This document shows positions 27,200 to 39,689 of a stretch of DNA of 64,000 bases, piece after piece. A program made the translations under genes and the position numbers. Location of the stretch: the NCBI GenBank assembly GCA_965153355.1, contig OZ231126.1, positions 78,926,001 to 78,990,000 on the forward strand, in the 5' to 3' direction. The notes under the pieces were generated by a model, which saw only the letters and a list, made by a program, of their open reading frames with translations, was not told the DNA's origin and made no database searches. Origin of the DNA: Flaccisagitta enflata. Taxonomy: Eukaryota > Chaetognatha > Sagittoidea > Aphragmophora. How positions within the stretch are numbered: the first letter of the stretch is position 1; each line of letters starts with the position of its first letter.

Positions 27200-27354
27200 C
27201 CTGACTTAGGCATTTCTTCCTTTCTTTCTTTCCTTTTCTTCTCTCCATCTGCCTCAATTTTTTTTGTGTTTTGCTAATGATGGTTGAGGAAAATGGTGCT
27301 GAAGAGTTAAAGCGACCATCAACTCTTTGGCACACTTGTCAAGGCTCCGATGCA
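26757..27354. other. Spacer with a decayed pogo-like end and (CT)n
   Basis: 26965-27000 is (CCGT)n-rich. 26998-27045 inverted resembles the 18.9-kb pogo-like end (CAATAATGGAGGTCAAGGGACC against CGATAACGGATGTCAAGAGACC). (CT)n lies at 27168-27196. No gene. Confidence 0.4.
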
Positions 27355-27453
27355 CTGGGTATTTTGAGTCAGGGCTCTGCGTGCGCCTGTGTGTCAAACT
27401 CATGTCAAGTTTGCACGGACTTTGTATCAGCTCCAGTGAAAGGGGTGTAATTG

Positions 27454-30400
27454 TGTTCCACGATAGTGGAACACTAAAGTTTCAGAATTTTCTCCGCACT
27501 AACGAAATTGTGTATGTCACGCAGCCTAGGTTTCTCCGGTGTATGTCACACAACCCAGAATTCTCCGATGTATGTCACACCACCCAGTTTTCTCCAATGT
27601 ATGTCACACAGCTTAGAATTCTCCAATGTATGTCACACCACCCAGTTTTCTCCGATGTATGTCACACAGCCCAGAATTCTCCGATGTATGTCACACCACC
27701 CAGTTTTCTCCGATGTATGTCACATAGCCCAGAATTCTCCGATGTATGTCACACCACCCAGTTTTCTCCGATGTATGTCACACAGCCTTAAATTCTCTGA
27801 TGTATGTCACAAAGCCCAGAATTCTCCGATGTATGTCACACCACCCAGTTTTCTCCAATGTATGTCACACAACCCAAAATTCTCCAATGTATGTCACACA
27901 ACCCAATCTTCTCCGATGTATGTCACACAGCCCAGAATTCTCCGATGTATGTCACACCACCCAGTTTTCTCCAATGTATGTCACACAACCCAAAATTCTC
28001 CAATGTATGTCACACAACCCAATCTTCTCCGATGTATGTCACACAACTCAGAATTCTCCAATGTATGTCACACCACCCAGTTTTCTCCAATGTATGTCAC
28101 ATAGCCCAGAATTCTCCAATGTATGTCACACCACCCAGTTTTCTCCGATGTATGTCACACAGCCCAGAATTCTCCGATGTATGTCACACCACCCAGTTTT
28201 CTCCGATGTATGTCACACAGCCCAAAATTCTCCGATGTTTGTCACACCACCCAGTTTTCTCTGATGTATGTCACACAGCCCAGAGTTCTCCGATGTATGT
28301 CACACCACCCAGTTTTCTCCGATGTATGTCACACAGCCCAGAATTCTCCGATGTATGTCACACCACCCAGTTTTCTCCAATGTATGTCACACAGCCTTAA
28401 ATTCCCTGATGTATGTCACACAGCCCAGAATTCTCCGATGTATGTCACACCACCCAGTTTTCTCCAATGTATGTCACACAGCTTAGAATTCTCCAATGTA
28501 TGTCACACCACCCAGTTTTCTCCGATGTATGTCACACAGCCCAGAATTCTCTGATGTATGTCACACCACCCAGTTTTCTCCGATGTATGTCACATAGCCC
28601 AGAATTCTCCGATGTATGTCACACCACCCAGTTTTCTCCGATGTATGTCACACAGCCTTAAATTCTCTGATGTATGTCACAAAGCCCAGAATTCTCCGAT
28701 GTATGTCACACCACCCAGTTTTCTCCAATGTATGTCACACAACCCAAAATTCTCCAATGTATGTCACACAACCCAATCTTCTCCGATGTATGTCACACAG
28801 CCCAGAATTCTCCGATGTATGTCACACCACCCAGTTTTCTCCAATGTATGTCACACAACCCAAAATTCTCCAATGTATGTCACACAACCCAATCTTCTCC
28901 GATGTATGTCACACAACTCAGAATTCTCCAATGTATGTCACACCACCCAGTTTTCTCCAATGTATGTCACACAGCCCAGAATTCTCCAATGTATGTCACA
29001 CCACCCAGTTTTCTCCGATGTATGTCACACAGCCCAGAATTCTCCGATGTATGTCACACCACCCAGTTTTCTCCGATGTATGTCACACAGCCCAAAATTC
29101 TCCGATGTTTGTCACACCACCCAGTTTTCTCTGATGTATGTCACACAGCCCAGAGTTCTCCGATGTATGTCACACCACCCAGTTTTCTCCGATGTATGTC
29201 ACATAGCCCAGAATTCTCCGATGTATGTCACACCACCCAGTTTTCTCCGATGTATGTCACACAGCCTTAAATTCTCTGATGTATGTCACACAGCCCAGAA
29301 TTCTCCGATGTATGTCACACCACCCAGTTTTCTCCAATGTATGTCACACAACCCAAAATTCTCCAATGTATGTCACACAACCCAATCTTCTCCGATGTAT
29401 GTCACACAGCCCAGAATTCTCCGATGTATGTCACACCACCCAGTTTTCTCCAATGTATGTCACACAACCCAAAATTCTCCAATGTATGTCACACAACCCA
29501 ATCTTCTCCGATGTATGTCACACAACTCAGAATTCTCCAATGTATGTCACACCACCCAGTTTTCTCCGATGTATGTCACATAGCCCAGAATTCTCCAATG
29601 TATGTCACACCACCCAGTTTTCTCCAATGTATGTCACACAGCCCGGAATTCTCCGATGTATGTCACACCACCCAGTTTTCTCCGATGTATGTCACACAGC
29701 CCAAAATTCTCCGATGTTTGTCACACCACCCAGTTTTCTCTGATGTATGTCACACAGCCCAGAGTTCTCCGATGTATGTCACACCACCCAGTTTTCTCCG
29801 ATGTATGTCACACAGCCCAGAATTCTCCGATGTATGTCACACCACCCAGTTTTCTCCGATGTATGTCACACAGCCCAGAATTCTCTGATGTATGTCACAC
29901 CACCCAGTTTTCTCCGTTGTATGTCACACAGCCCAGAATTCTCCAATGTATGTCACACCACCCAGTTTTCTCCAATGTATGTCACACAGCCCAGAATTCT
30001 CCGATGTATGTCACACCACCCAGTTTTCTCCGATGTATGTCACACAGCCCAGAATTCTTTGATATATGTCACACCACCCAGTTTTCTCCGATGTATGTCA
30101 CACAGCCCAGAATTCTCCGATGTATGTCACACCACCCAGTTTTCTCCGATGTATGTCACACAGCCCAGAATTCTCCGATGTATGTCACACCACCCAGTTT
30201 TCTCCGATGTATGTCACACAGCCCAAAATTCTCCGATGTTTGTCACTCTACCCAGTTTTCTCTGATGTATGTCACACAGCCCAGAGTTCTCCGATGTATG
30301 TCACACCACCCAGTTTTCTCCGATGTATGTCACACAGCCCAGAATTCTCCGATGTATGTCACACCACCCAGTTTTCTCCGATGTATGTCACACAGCCCAG

Positions 30401-31568
30401 AATTCTCCGATGTATGTCACACCACCCAGTTTTCTCCGATGTATGTCACACAGCCCAAAATTCTCCGATGTTTGTCACTCTACCCAGTTTTCTCTGATGT
30501 ATGTCACACCACCTAGTTTTCTCCGATGTATGTCACAAAGCCCAGTTTTCTCCGATGTATGTCACACACCCCAGAATTCTCCGATGTATGTCACACCACC
30601 CAGTTTTCCCCGATGTATGTCACACAGCGCAGAATTCTCCGATGTATGTCACACCACCCAGTTATCTCCAATGTATGTCACACTACCCAGTTTTCTCCGA
30701 TGTATGTCACACTACCAGGTTTTCTCCGATGTATGTCAAACCATCCAGTTTTCTCCAATGTATATCTCACAGCCCAGAATTCTCCGATGTATGTCACACC
30801 ACCCAGTTTTATCCGATGTATGTCACACTACCAGGTTTTCTCCGATGTATGTCAAACCACCCAGTTTTCTCCGATGTATATCTCACAGCCCACAATTCTC
30901 CTATGTATGTCACACAACCCAATTTCTCCGGCGTATGTCACACAGCCCAGCATTCTCTGATGTATGTCACAACACTCAGTTTTCTCTGATGTATGTCACA
31001 CCATCCAGTTTTTGTGTTCCACGATAGTGGAACACTAAAGTTTCAGAATTTTCTCCGGGGCCAACGGAATTGTGTATGTCACGCAGGGTAGGTTTCTCTG
31101 GTGTATGTCACACAACCCAGAATTCTCCGATGTATGTCACACCACCCAATTTTCTCCAATGTATGTCACACAGCCCAGAATTCTCCGATGTATGTCACAC
31201 CATCCAGTTTTCTCCGATGTATGTCACACAACCCGGAATTCTTCGATGTATGTCACACCACCCAGTTTTCTCCAATGTATGTCACACAGCTCAGAATTCT
31301 CCGATGTATGTCACACCACCCAGTTTTCTCCAATGTATGTCACACAGCCCAGAATTCTCCAATATACGTCACACCACCCAGTTTTCTCCAATGTATGTCA
31401 CACTACCCAATTTTCTCCGATGTATGTCACACACCCCAGAATTCTTCAATGTATGTCACACTACCCAGTTTTCTCCAATGTATGTCACACAGCCTAGAAT
31501 TCTCTGATGTATGTCAGACCACCCAGTTATCTCCAATGTATGTCACACCACCCAGTTTTTTCTAATAT
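27454..31568 (+). repeat. 29-bp minisatellite array, about 140 units, with higher-order structure
   Basis: The 29-bp units contain CTCCGATGTATGTCACAC. They alternate between CACCCAGTTTT and CAGCCCAGAAT types, giving a 58-bp dimer. Blocks recur at 870 bp (30 units) and 609 bp (21 units). A leader with hairpin GTGTTCCAC-GATA-GTGGAACAC occurs at 27454 and again at 31014, starting a second shorter array. All three forward frames stay open for hundreds of codons because the unit lacks stops. This is not evidence of a gene. Confidence 0.95.
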
Positions 31569-31859
31569 ATGACAGGTGGAACAACATCCCTCACTATACC
31601 CAAACTAAAAATATGGAAGAGGGCCTTGTGAGTCCTCACTGACTAGTTACTACGCGCATCACACAGCCCAGAATTCTCCGATGTATGTCACACCATCCAG
31701 TTTTTCTCTAATGTATGTCACACAGCCCTATATTCTTTGATGTACATTACACCACCTAGTTTGTTCCAATGTATGTCACACAGCCCTGTATTTTCCAATG
31801 TATGTCACACGACCCTGCTTTCTCCACACACATACACACACATACGCCCCCCCCCCCCC

Positions 31860-31885
<26 letters not shown>
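31569..31885. other. Junction sequence with stray 29-bp units and (CA)n
   Basis: 31573-31651 is an inverted copy of the segment at 33882-33966 (GTGGAACAACATCCCTCAC and GGAAGAGGGCCTTGTGAG). It is followed by degenerate 29-bp units, a C-run and (CA)n at about 31860-31886. Confidence 0.7.
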
Positions 31886-31890
<5 letters not shown>

Positions 31891-32092
31891 GCGGCAGTGG
31901 GACCGCCCACAGGCGGCAGTGGGACCACCCACAGGTGGCAGTGGGACCGCCCACAGGCGGCAGTGGGGCCGCCCACAGGCGGCAGTGGGACCGCCCACAG
32001 GCGGCAGTGGGACCGCCCACAGGCGGCAATGAGGCCGCCCATAGGCGGCAGTGAGGTTGCCCATGGATGGTAGTTAGGCCGCCCAAAGGCGG
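31886..32092 (+). repeat. 22-bp GC-rich tandem repeat, about 9 units
   Basis: Units of GGCGGCAGTGGGACCGCCCA plus CA, with GGCGG and CCGCC able to pair inside each unit. The GC content contrasts sharply with its surroundings. Confidence 0.92.
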
Positions 32093-33012
32093 CCATTATC
32101 TACAGCACAGATTTTTCTGGTTATTATTATCAGATTTGTGTTATGAATTATTGCCTTTCTTTTTCACGCCAAATCAAGTTTTCGTGGAACACAAAATGGC
32201 GAACGCCACTAGTTATTTCTGGCCTCTGTGTGCACCGGAGTGTCAAACTCATGTCATGTTTACACGCACTCTGTATAAGCTCCAGTGAATTATATCTTTC
32301 TGTTCTAGGCACTGCATGTGTCTGTATGTTAAACTCATTAATCATTATGTTTGCATGTACTCTGTATTAGCTCCAGTGAACTGGGTCTGATTGTTCTGGA
32401 CACTACATGCGCCTGTGTGTTAAACTTGACATATTTGTACGCACTCTGTATTATCAGCAGTGAATTGGGTCTTGTTGGTAGGGGCACTGCATGAAGCAAC
32501 GTGCTACAGGATGATCAATCTCAATTGACATAAACAATCAAGCCTTTACTCTTAGATGCAATATCTTAGGTACCTGAAGTCACTTGCCACTTAAAATACA
32601 AGATTTGACATTTTTTATGTCCAAATTTCATGGGTCTGAGATAAATAGCTTGTCCATAACATCAATTTGAAGTGCAACAAGTATTTACTTTTGTGGTTGA
32701 ATGAATCTAGGTTTTATTGATTTGATTTTTTGTTAAATTGCTCCTACTTCAGAATACATTCAAATGCTAATGTCAGAATGGTATAAAATGAATCAGAATT
32801 TGAACATTTCTTATTTGACACAGATATTGCATCAATCTGATCACTTTAAAAAAACAGTTTTTTTTAAAAATAAAGAGATTTTCAGCTACATATGTAATTA
32901 CTTGTTTAACTTTAAATTGATGCCCTGGACAAACCATTCATCTCAGGCTTATAAGATTTGGAAAAAAAATGTCAAACATGAGACTTGCAAGTGATTCCAG
33001 GGCACTTAGATA

Positions 33013-33966
33013 ACAATGTTGCCCTTTGGTTGATTTATTGAATTTTGGTAACACAGGTAATAATCAATTTGTCCTTAGCTATTTTGGTAAGCATTAGTGT
33101 TTTGGGTTAGACTCAGAATGGATGTCTGTTAAGTCAGTTTTGCTTGATGGAAACCTAGGAGTGATGCCCGCAGTAACTAGTCAGTGGGGGCTCACAAGGC
33201 CCTCTTCCATATTTTTAGTAGCGTGCACGCGACTCTACACCCCGCTTTGTCGGTCCGTCCGTCGGTCCGTCCGTCCGTCCGTCGGTCCATCCATCACACT
33301 TTACTTTTTTATAATATAACATCGATTCTTAGGTCATTTAAAGTCCTTTTTAGTCATTAATAGTTATTCTAAGTCATTTTGAGTCATTCTAAGTCATTTT
33401 AAGTCATTCTAAGTCATTTTAAGTTACTTTAAGTCATTTTTGGTCATTAGGATTTTTAGTCATTTTAAGTCCTTTTTGGACATTTTAGGTCATTCTAAGT
33501 CATTCTAAGTCATTCGAAGTCATTCGAAGTCATACTAAGTTATTCTCAGTCATTCTTACCCTGTTAATCTCGCACGCGACTTATAGGTGTTGGCCTTGTT
33601 CAGTTTGGATGTAGCGAGGGATATTGTTCCACCTATCATACTACTCAGTACCTTGGATTAGAATGTCCGGCGGTCGCATTAAACTTAACCTCGATTCTAT
33701 CCTTCAAGGGTATGGTTTCTTAACAATTTTGCCTTTTTGTGATTTGTTGAATTTTGGTAACCCAGGTAACAATCATTTTGCCCTTAGCTATCTTGGTAAG
33801 CATTAGTGTTTTGGGTTAGACTCAGAATGGATGTTTGTTTAGTTAGTTTTGCTTAATGGAAAACTAGGAGTGATGGGCGGAGTAACTAGTCAGTGAGGGC
33901 TCACAAGGCCCTCTTCCATATTTTTCAGTTTCGATATAGTGAGGGATATTGTTCCACCTATCATAC
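33013..33966 (+). repeat. Tandem duplication of a 250-bp segment; copy 1 holds an INE
   Basis: Copy 1 is 33013-33214 plus 33599-33645 and copy 2 is about 33720-33966. They share TGGTAAGCATTAGTGTTTTG, GAGTGATG, CTCACAAGGCCCTCTTCC and GATATTGTTCCACCTATC. Copy 2 is unbroken and serves as the empty site for the INE in copy 1. Confidence 0.85.
33215..33598 (+). mobile_element. Family A INE, type 1, with natural empty site
   Basis: TTAGTAGCGTGCACGCGACT, CTACACCCCGCTTTGTC, (GGTCCGTC)n, CACTTTAC, then a TTTTAAGTCA decamer core and a CGCACGCGACTTATAGG to GGCCTTG tail. The unoccupied paralogue reads CATATTTTTCAG. The occupied one reads CATATTTTT-element-CAG, so insertion was within a T-run with no duplicated host sequence. 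Confidence 0.92.
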
Positions 33967-34014
33967 CTAAGAGTAAAAGCTTAACAGTTTTTGCCAGTTG
34001 AGATTGATCACCAT

Positions 34015-34497
34015 GTGAATGCTGGTGAAATGCGCGTATGAGGCGTGTGATGTGTATATGTGACTATTTCTGTGCCAATTTATGATCCGCACGAGACTCG
34101 TTTTTGTAGGCATCACAAAAGTGCTAATATTTTTCTCCTTCAATAACCTGGATACAGCATCAGAGGAATGCGAATGTTCCTTCCTGTGACTGTGTTGCTC
34201 GTTTTCGTCCTCAACAAGGAAAGCAATTTCATCATAGCATTGACCTTTTTTCAATTCATTTTGAATGATAGCATTCAGAACAGGGACGGTTTCTCCTCAC
34301 ATAAAATCCGAAGAAATTAGAAAGAGGGATAGGAGAAAAGAGGATAGAAACAGAAAAAGAAATTTAGAGCCAGGAGAAGAAAAAGAAAAAGAAATCAGAC
34401 AGATAGGCAATGAAAAAAAATCAAAAAGAAAAGGGAAAAATAGAAAAGATGAAGAGAAAAACAAGAAGACAAAGGCACCACTAAGTCTCACGTGTGT
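34015..34497. other. Unassigned A-rich interval
   Basis: Purine-rich DNA. A minus-strand frame at 33967-34254 reads like protein in places but overlaps the inverted-repeat arm and has no recognisable domain. Confidence 0.4.
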
Positions 34498-35160
34498 GTC
34501 TCTGTCTCTCAAAAGCGTCTTCTTCGCTTTTGCACGCATCTCTGTCTCTGTCTTTCTGTCTCTCTGTCTCTCTGTCTCTCTGTCTCTCTGTCTCTCTGTC
34601 TCTCCGTCTCTGTCTCTCTGTCTCTCTGTCTCTCTGTCTCTATTTCTCTCTATTTCTGTACCTCAAAAGCATCTTCCTCTCTTTTTCAAACGTCTCTGTG
34701 TCTGTTTTTAGGAATGTGGAAGCGGTTGACCACTTCTAATTTGGAGGATGAGATAGCTACTTGTATTTGAACAGTAAAATGGAAGCAGAAGTGGAAATGA
34801 AAGTGGTGGATGCGGCATGAGAATCGATAGCTTCCACATTCTGTTGCGGTCTCTCAAAAGCCTCTTCTTCGCTTTTGCACCTGTCTCTGTCTCTGTTTCT
34901 CTGTCTCGCTGTCTCTTTCTCTGTCTCTCCAAAGTGTCTTCTTCTTTTTTTTTACGTGTCTCTGTCTCTCTGTCTCTCCGTCTTTCTGGCCCTGTCTCTC
35001 CAAAGCCTCTTCTCCTTTTTTTACGTGTCTCTGTCTCTCTGTCTCTCCGTCTTTCTGTCCCTGTCTCTCCAAAGCCTTTTCTCCTTTTTTTTACGTGTCT
35101 CTGTCTCTCTGTCTCTCCGTCTTTCTGTCCCTGTCTCTCCAAAGCCTCTTCTCCTTTTCA
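34498..35160 (+). repeat. CTCTGTCT-based minisatellite with about 80-bp higher-order units
   Basis: (TCTCTGTC)n with an inserted block AAAGCCTCTTCTCC-T-run-ACGTGTCT that recurs about every 78-80 bp at 34930-35150. Confidence 0.9.
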
Positions 35161-35261
35161 CGCGTCAGGTTCATCGGATTCACCTTCTTTTCTCGTCTGG
35201 GCTAAAAAGAAATCTCCTTTGGGAATTTCCTCGGTGGCGGTTTTCTGTTTGTTTCTCATCT

Positions 35262-37875
35262 TATTGAGCGCCCTTCTGGTTTAAGACAGCGTTGCGCTAT
35301 GTTCCCATGTTGAATGCAAAGTGGTCTTATTGAGCGCCCTTCCGGTTTAAGACAGCGTTGCGCTATGTTTCTCATGTTGAATGCAAAGTGGTCTTATTGA
35401 GCGCCTTTCTGGTTTAAGACAGCGTTGCACTATGTTCCCATGTTGAATGCAAAATGGTCTTATTGAGCGCCTTTCTGGTTTAAGACAGCGTTGCACTATG
35501 TTCCCATGTTGAATGCAAAATGGTCTTATTGAGCGCCTTTCTGGTTTAAGACAGCGTTGCACTATGTTCCAATATTGAATGCAAAGTGGTCTTATTGAGC
35601 GCCCTTCCGGTTTAAGACAGCGTTGCGCTATGTTCCCATGTTGAATGCAAAGTGGTCTTATTGAGCGCCTTTCTGGTTTAAGACAGCGTTGCACTATGTT
35701 CCCATGATGAATGCAAAGTGGTCTTATTGAGCGCCTTTCTGGTTTAAGACAGTGTTGCACTATGTTCCCATGTTGAATGCAAAGTGATCTTATTGAGTGC
35801 CTTTCTGGTTTAAGACAGCGTTGCACTATGTTCCAATATTGAATGCAAAGTGGTCTTATTGAGCGCCCTTCCGGTTTAAGACAGCGTTGCGCTATGTTCC
35901 ATGTTGAATGCAAAGTGGTCTTATTGAGCGCTTTTCTGGTTTAAGACAGCGTTGCACTATGTTCCCATGTTGAATGCAAAGTGGTCTTATTAAGCGCCTT
36001 TCTGGTTTAAGACAGCATTGCACTATGTTCCCATGTTGAATGCAAAGTGGTCTTATTGAGCGCCTTTCTGGTTTAAGACAGCATTGCACTATGTTCCCAT
36101 GTTGAATGCAAAGTGGTCTTATTGAGCGCCTTTCTGGTTTAAGACAGCGTTGCACTATGTTCCCATATTGAATGCAAAGTGGTCTTATTGAGCGCCATTC
36201 TGGTTTAAGACAGCGTTGCACTATGTTCCCATGTTGAATGCAAAGTGGTCTTATTGAGCGCCTTTCTGGTTTAAGACAGCGTTGCACTAGGTTCCCATGT
36301 TGAATGCAAAGTGGTCTAATTGAGCGCCCTTTCGGTTTAAGACAGTGTTGCGCTATGTTCCAATATTGAATGCAAAGTGGTCTTATTGAGCGCCTTTCTG
36401 GTTTAAGACAGCGTTGCACTATGTTCCAATGTTGAATGCAAAGTGGTCTTATTGAGCGCCCTTCCAGTTTAAGACAGCGTTGCACTATGTTCCAATATTG
36501 AATGCAAAGTGGTCTTATTGAGCACCCTTCCGGTTTAAGACAGCGTTGCGCTATGTTCCCATGTTGAATGCAAAGTGGTCTTATTGAACGCCCTTCCGGT
36601 TAAAGACAGCGTTGCACTATGTTCCAATATTGAATGCAAAGTGGTCTGATTGAGCGCCTTTCTGGTTTAAGACAGCGTTGCACTATGTTCCAATGTTGAA
36701 TGCAAAGTGGTCTTATTGAGCGCCCTTCCGGTTTAAGACAGCATTGCACTATGTTCCAATGTTGAATGCAAAGTGGTCTTATTGAGCGCCTTTCTGGTTT
36801 AAGACAGCGTTGCACTATTTTCCAATGTTGAATGCAAAGTGGTCTTATTGAGCGCCCTTCCGGTTTAAGACAGCGTTGCACTATGTTCCAATATTGAATG
36901 CAAAGTGGTCTTATTGAGTGCCTTTCTGGTTTAAGACAGCGTTGCACTATGTTTTAAGGTTGAATGCAAAGTGGTCTTATTGAGCGCCCTTCCGGTTTAA
37001 GACAGCGTTGCACTATGTTCCAATATTGAATGCAAAGTGGTCTTATTGAGCGCCTTTCTGGTTTAAGACAGCGTTGCACTATTTTCCAATGTTGAATGCA
37101 AAGTGGTCTTATTGAGCGCCCTTCCGGTTTAAGACAGCGTTGCACTATGTTCCAATATTGAACGCAAACTGGTCTTATTGAGCGCCTTTCTGGTTTAAGA
37201 CAGCATTGCACTATGTTCCAATATTGAATGCAAAGTGGTCTTATTGAGCGCCCTTCTGGTTTAAGACAGCGTTGCACTATGTTCCAATATTGAATGCAAA
37301 GTGGTCTTATTGAGCGCCTTTCCGGATTTACACGGGGTTGCACTATGTTCCAATATTGAATGAAATGTAGTTTATTAAGCGCCTTTCCAGTTTTAAACAG
37401 CGTTCCGCTTATTCCTAAGTGGTCTAATTGAGCACTTTTACAGTGTTAGACAGCGTTGCTCGATGATTCTTATTGAGAGCCTTTCTGCTTTTCTAAAATA
37501 TTGCACTATGTTCCAAAATCAGATGTAAAGTGGTCTTATTGAGCGCTTTTCTGGTTTTAGACAGCATTGCGCTATGTTCCAATACTAGAATACAAAGTGG
37601 TTTTATTTAGCGCCTTTTCAGTTTTAGACGGTGTTGCTCTATGTTTCAAAATCAGTTGCAAAGTGATCTTATTGAGCCGCTTTCCGGTTCTAAAGAGTTG
37701 CACTTTGTTCTAAAATCATATGCAAAGTGGTCTTTTTGAGCGCCTTTCCAGGTTTTAAACAGCCTTGCACTTTGTTTCAAAATTGAACCCTTAGTGGTAC
37801 CATATTCATTTGTGTATGCGCCTCACTGGTTTTACACAGCGCTGTACTAAGCTCTAATGTTGAATGCAAAGAAGT
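35262..37875 (-). repeat. 66-bp satellite, about 32 good units, decaying to the right
   Basis: Units contain GGTTTAAGACAGCGTTGCAC, TATGTTCC, TTGAATGCAAAGTGGTCTTA and TTGAGCGCC. The period of 66 bp is a multiple of three. The minus strand therefore stays open as a 22-residue repeat (LKPERRSIRPLCIQ core) until a 65-bp unit shifts frame. Copies are homogeneous to 37345 and progressively diverged to about 37875. Variants differ at fixed sites (Cys-Ile-Gln-His/Tyr, Pro-Glu-Arg/Gly). Confidence 0.95.
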
Positions 37876-37876
37876 A

Positions 37877-38392
<516 letters not shown>

Positions 38393-38782
38393 GTGTTTTG
38401 TTGTATTTTCGCGTGCTTGCAGAGATCGGAATAAAGTACTTGACTAAATATGATTTATGGGAAAAAGAGATGGAGAGATGGAACAGAGGATCTTCCGAAA
38501 CAAGTGCACCCTGGATGATGGTTGTGAGTTAAGAAGTGGTATCAAACGGGTAGAATTAAGAAGGGTCAGATGGACAACGTGCAGTTGTGATAATACAATG
38601 AGAGAAACAGAGAAAAAAAACAGAGAAAGAAATACACAGAGTGAAAAAAAAAACAGAGAAGGAAAACCAGAGAGAATCATTTTGGGTAAGGGGCAGAATA
38701 AGACTTTCTTTTATTTCAGATCGATAAATTCCATTAAGTCTCCGAGGGGAGCACACCCCCAGGCAACATGAAACGCCTTTTT

Positions 38783-39410
38783 GGGCAATGGCTACGAAGG
38801 GGACGAAGTCCTGTAGAACACAGGGGACTTTCGTTCATTTGTCCATTTGTTAATCCCCCCAGGCACTCTCAGGCCTGAAATCTGCCCTCTCAGGCCTAAA
38901 ATCTGCCCTCTCAGGCCTTGAATCTGCTTTCTTAGGCCTGAAATCTGCCCTCTCAGGCCTGAAATCTGCCCTCCCAGTCCTGAAATCTGCCCTCTCAGGC
39001 CTAAAATCTGCCCTCTCAGGCCTGAAATCTGTCCTCTCAGGCCTTTAATCTGCCCTCTCAGGCCTAAAATATGCTCTCACCAGCCTGAAATCTGACCTCT
39101 TTGGCCCTAAATCTGCCTTCTCAGATTCAAGAAATGAGAGGGCAGATTTCAGGCCTGAGAGGATAAATTTAAGGCCTGAGAGGGCAAATTTTTTGCCTGA
39201 GAGGGCCTGGGGGGGGATAGACAGACGGACGAACGGACAAACAGACAAACGGAGGAAGGAACGAAAGTCCCCTGTGTTCTACAGGACTTTGCCCCGTCGG
39301 GGTCGCTGCCCTACTTCCCCTCAGTCCAAGTCACAATCATGCAAAGCAGGGCAACGGGTATCGCTGACCACATATTGCCCTTGGGCGACCTGTTTCTCTT
39401 CTTCCTTTCC
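38783..39410 (+). mobile_element. Family B hairpin element
   Basis: The left arm has CGAAGGGGACGAAGTCCTGT then AGAACACAGGGGACTTTCGTT. It recurs inverted at about 39255-39320. The core is about 20-bp units with CTCAGGCCTGAAATCTGCCC; the core's right edge switches orientation, closing a hairpin. It ends GGGCAACGGGTATCGCTGAC and TTGGGCGACCTGTT. Confidence 0.85.
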
Positions 39411-39689
39411 ACAAAATTCTCTTTTCTCTCCCAGGCATTTACATCTTCTTCCCTTTCCTCCTCTTTTCATCTCTTTTTTTAAATTCTTCTCGGCCATTTC
39501 CTTTTTTGGGCAAAGGCCGCGAAGGGCTGATCTCCTTTAGGACATTGAGAATGAATTTTTAGTGCATGTTCTTCGATGTGTGCATCTCATGATGTCTAGT
39601 TGAATGTATATCTGTTTTTGTTTTTCAATCTGTGTCTCTTTTTCCTCCCGGTCTCTCTCTGTCATTGGGCCCTTCTTTTTGCGCATCGT
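39411..39689. other. Spacer with a family B fragment
   Basis: 39500-39545 carries GGGCAAAGGCCGCGAAGGGC and CTTTAGGACATTGAG, a degenerate family B arm. The rest is T-rich and unassigned. Confidence 0.45.

Larger units (their letters stand above)
27355..32490 (+). repeat. About 90-bp repeat units flanking the 29-bp array
   Basis: One copy at about 27360-27445 and three at about 32220-32490 share GTGTCAAACTCATGTCA, GCACTCTGTAT and AGCTCCAGTGAA. They bracket the arrays at 27.5-32.1 kb, so the whole interval is likely one compound tandem or mobile unit. Confidence 0.65.
32509..34014. mobile_element. Inverted-repeat-bounded unit, about 1.5 kb
   Basis: GATCAATCTCAATTG with CCTTTACTCTTAG at the left recurs inverted at 33962-34010 (AGAGTAAAAGC, CAGTTGAGATTGATC). 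The arms are about 45 bp and imperfect. TACAG precedes the left arm, as in the TA foldbacks, but the right TA is not preserved. The interior carries an internal duplication and a family A element. Confidence 0.5.

Noticed and set aside
27525-31565. Several overlapping 140-340 codon frames in the 29-bp array
   Set aside because: They are the same stop-free unit read in rotating frames, with no non-repetitive sequence or gene signals.
27525-31565. CRISPR-like array of 29-bp repeats
   Set aside because: Units are contiguous tandem copies without unique spacers, and the context is eukaryotic.
33967-34254. 95-codon minus-strand frame with protein-like stretches
   Set aside because: Overlaps an inverted-repeat arm and has no recognisable family; could not be supported as a gene.
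35262-37345. Minus-strand repeat protein gene of 115-197 codons
   Set aside because: Frames are broken by single-base unit-length changes and have no unique ends; treated as satellite DNA.
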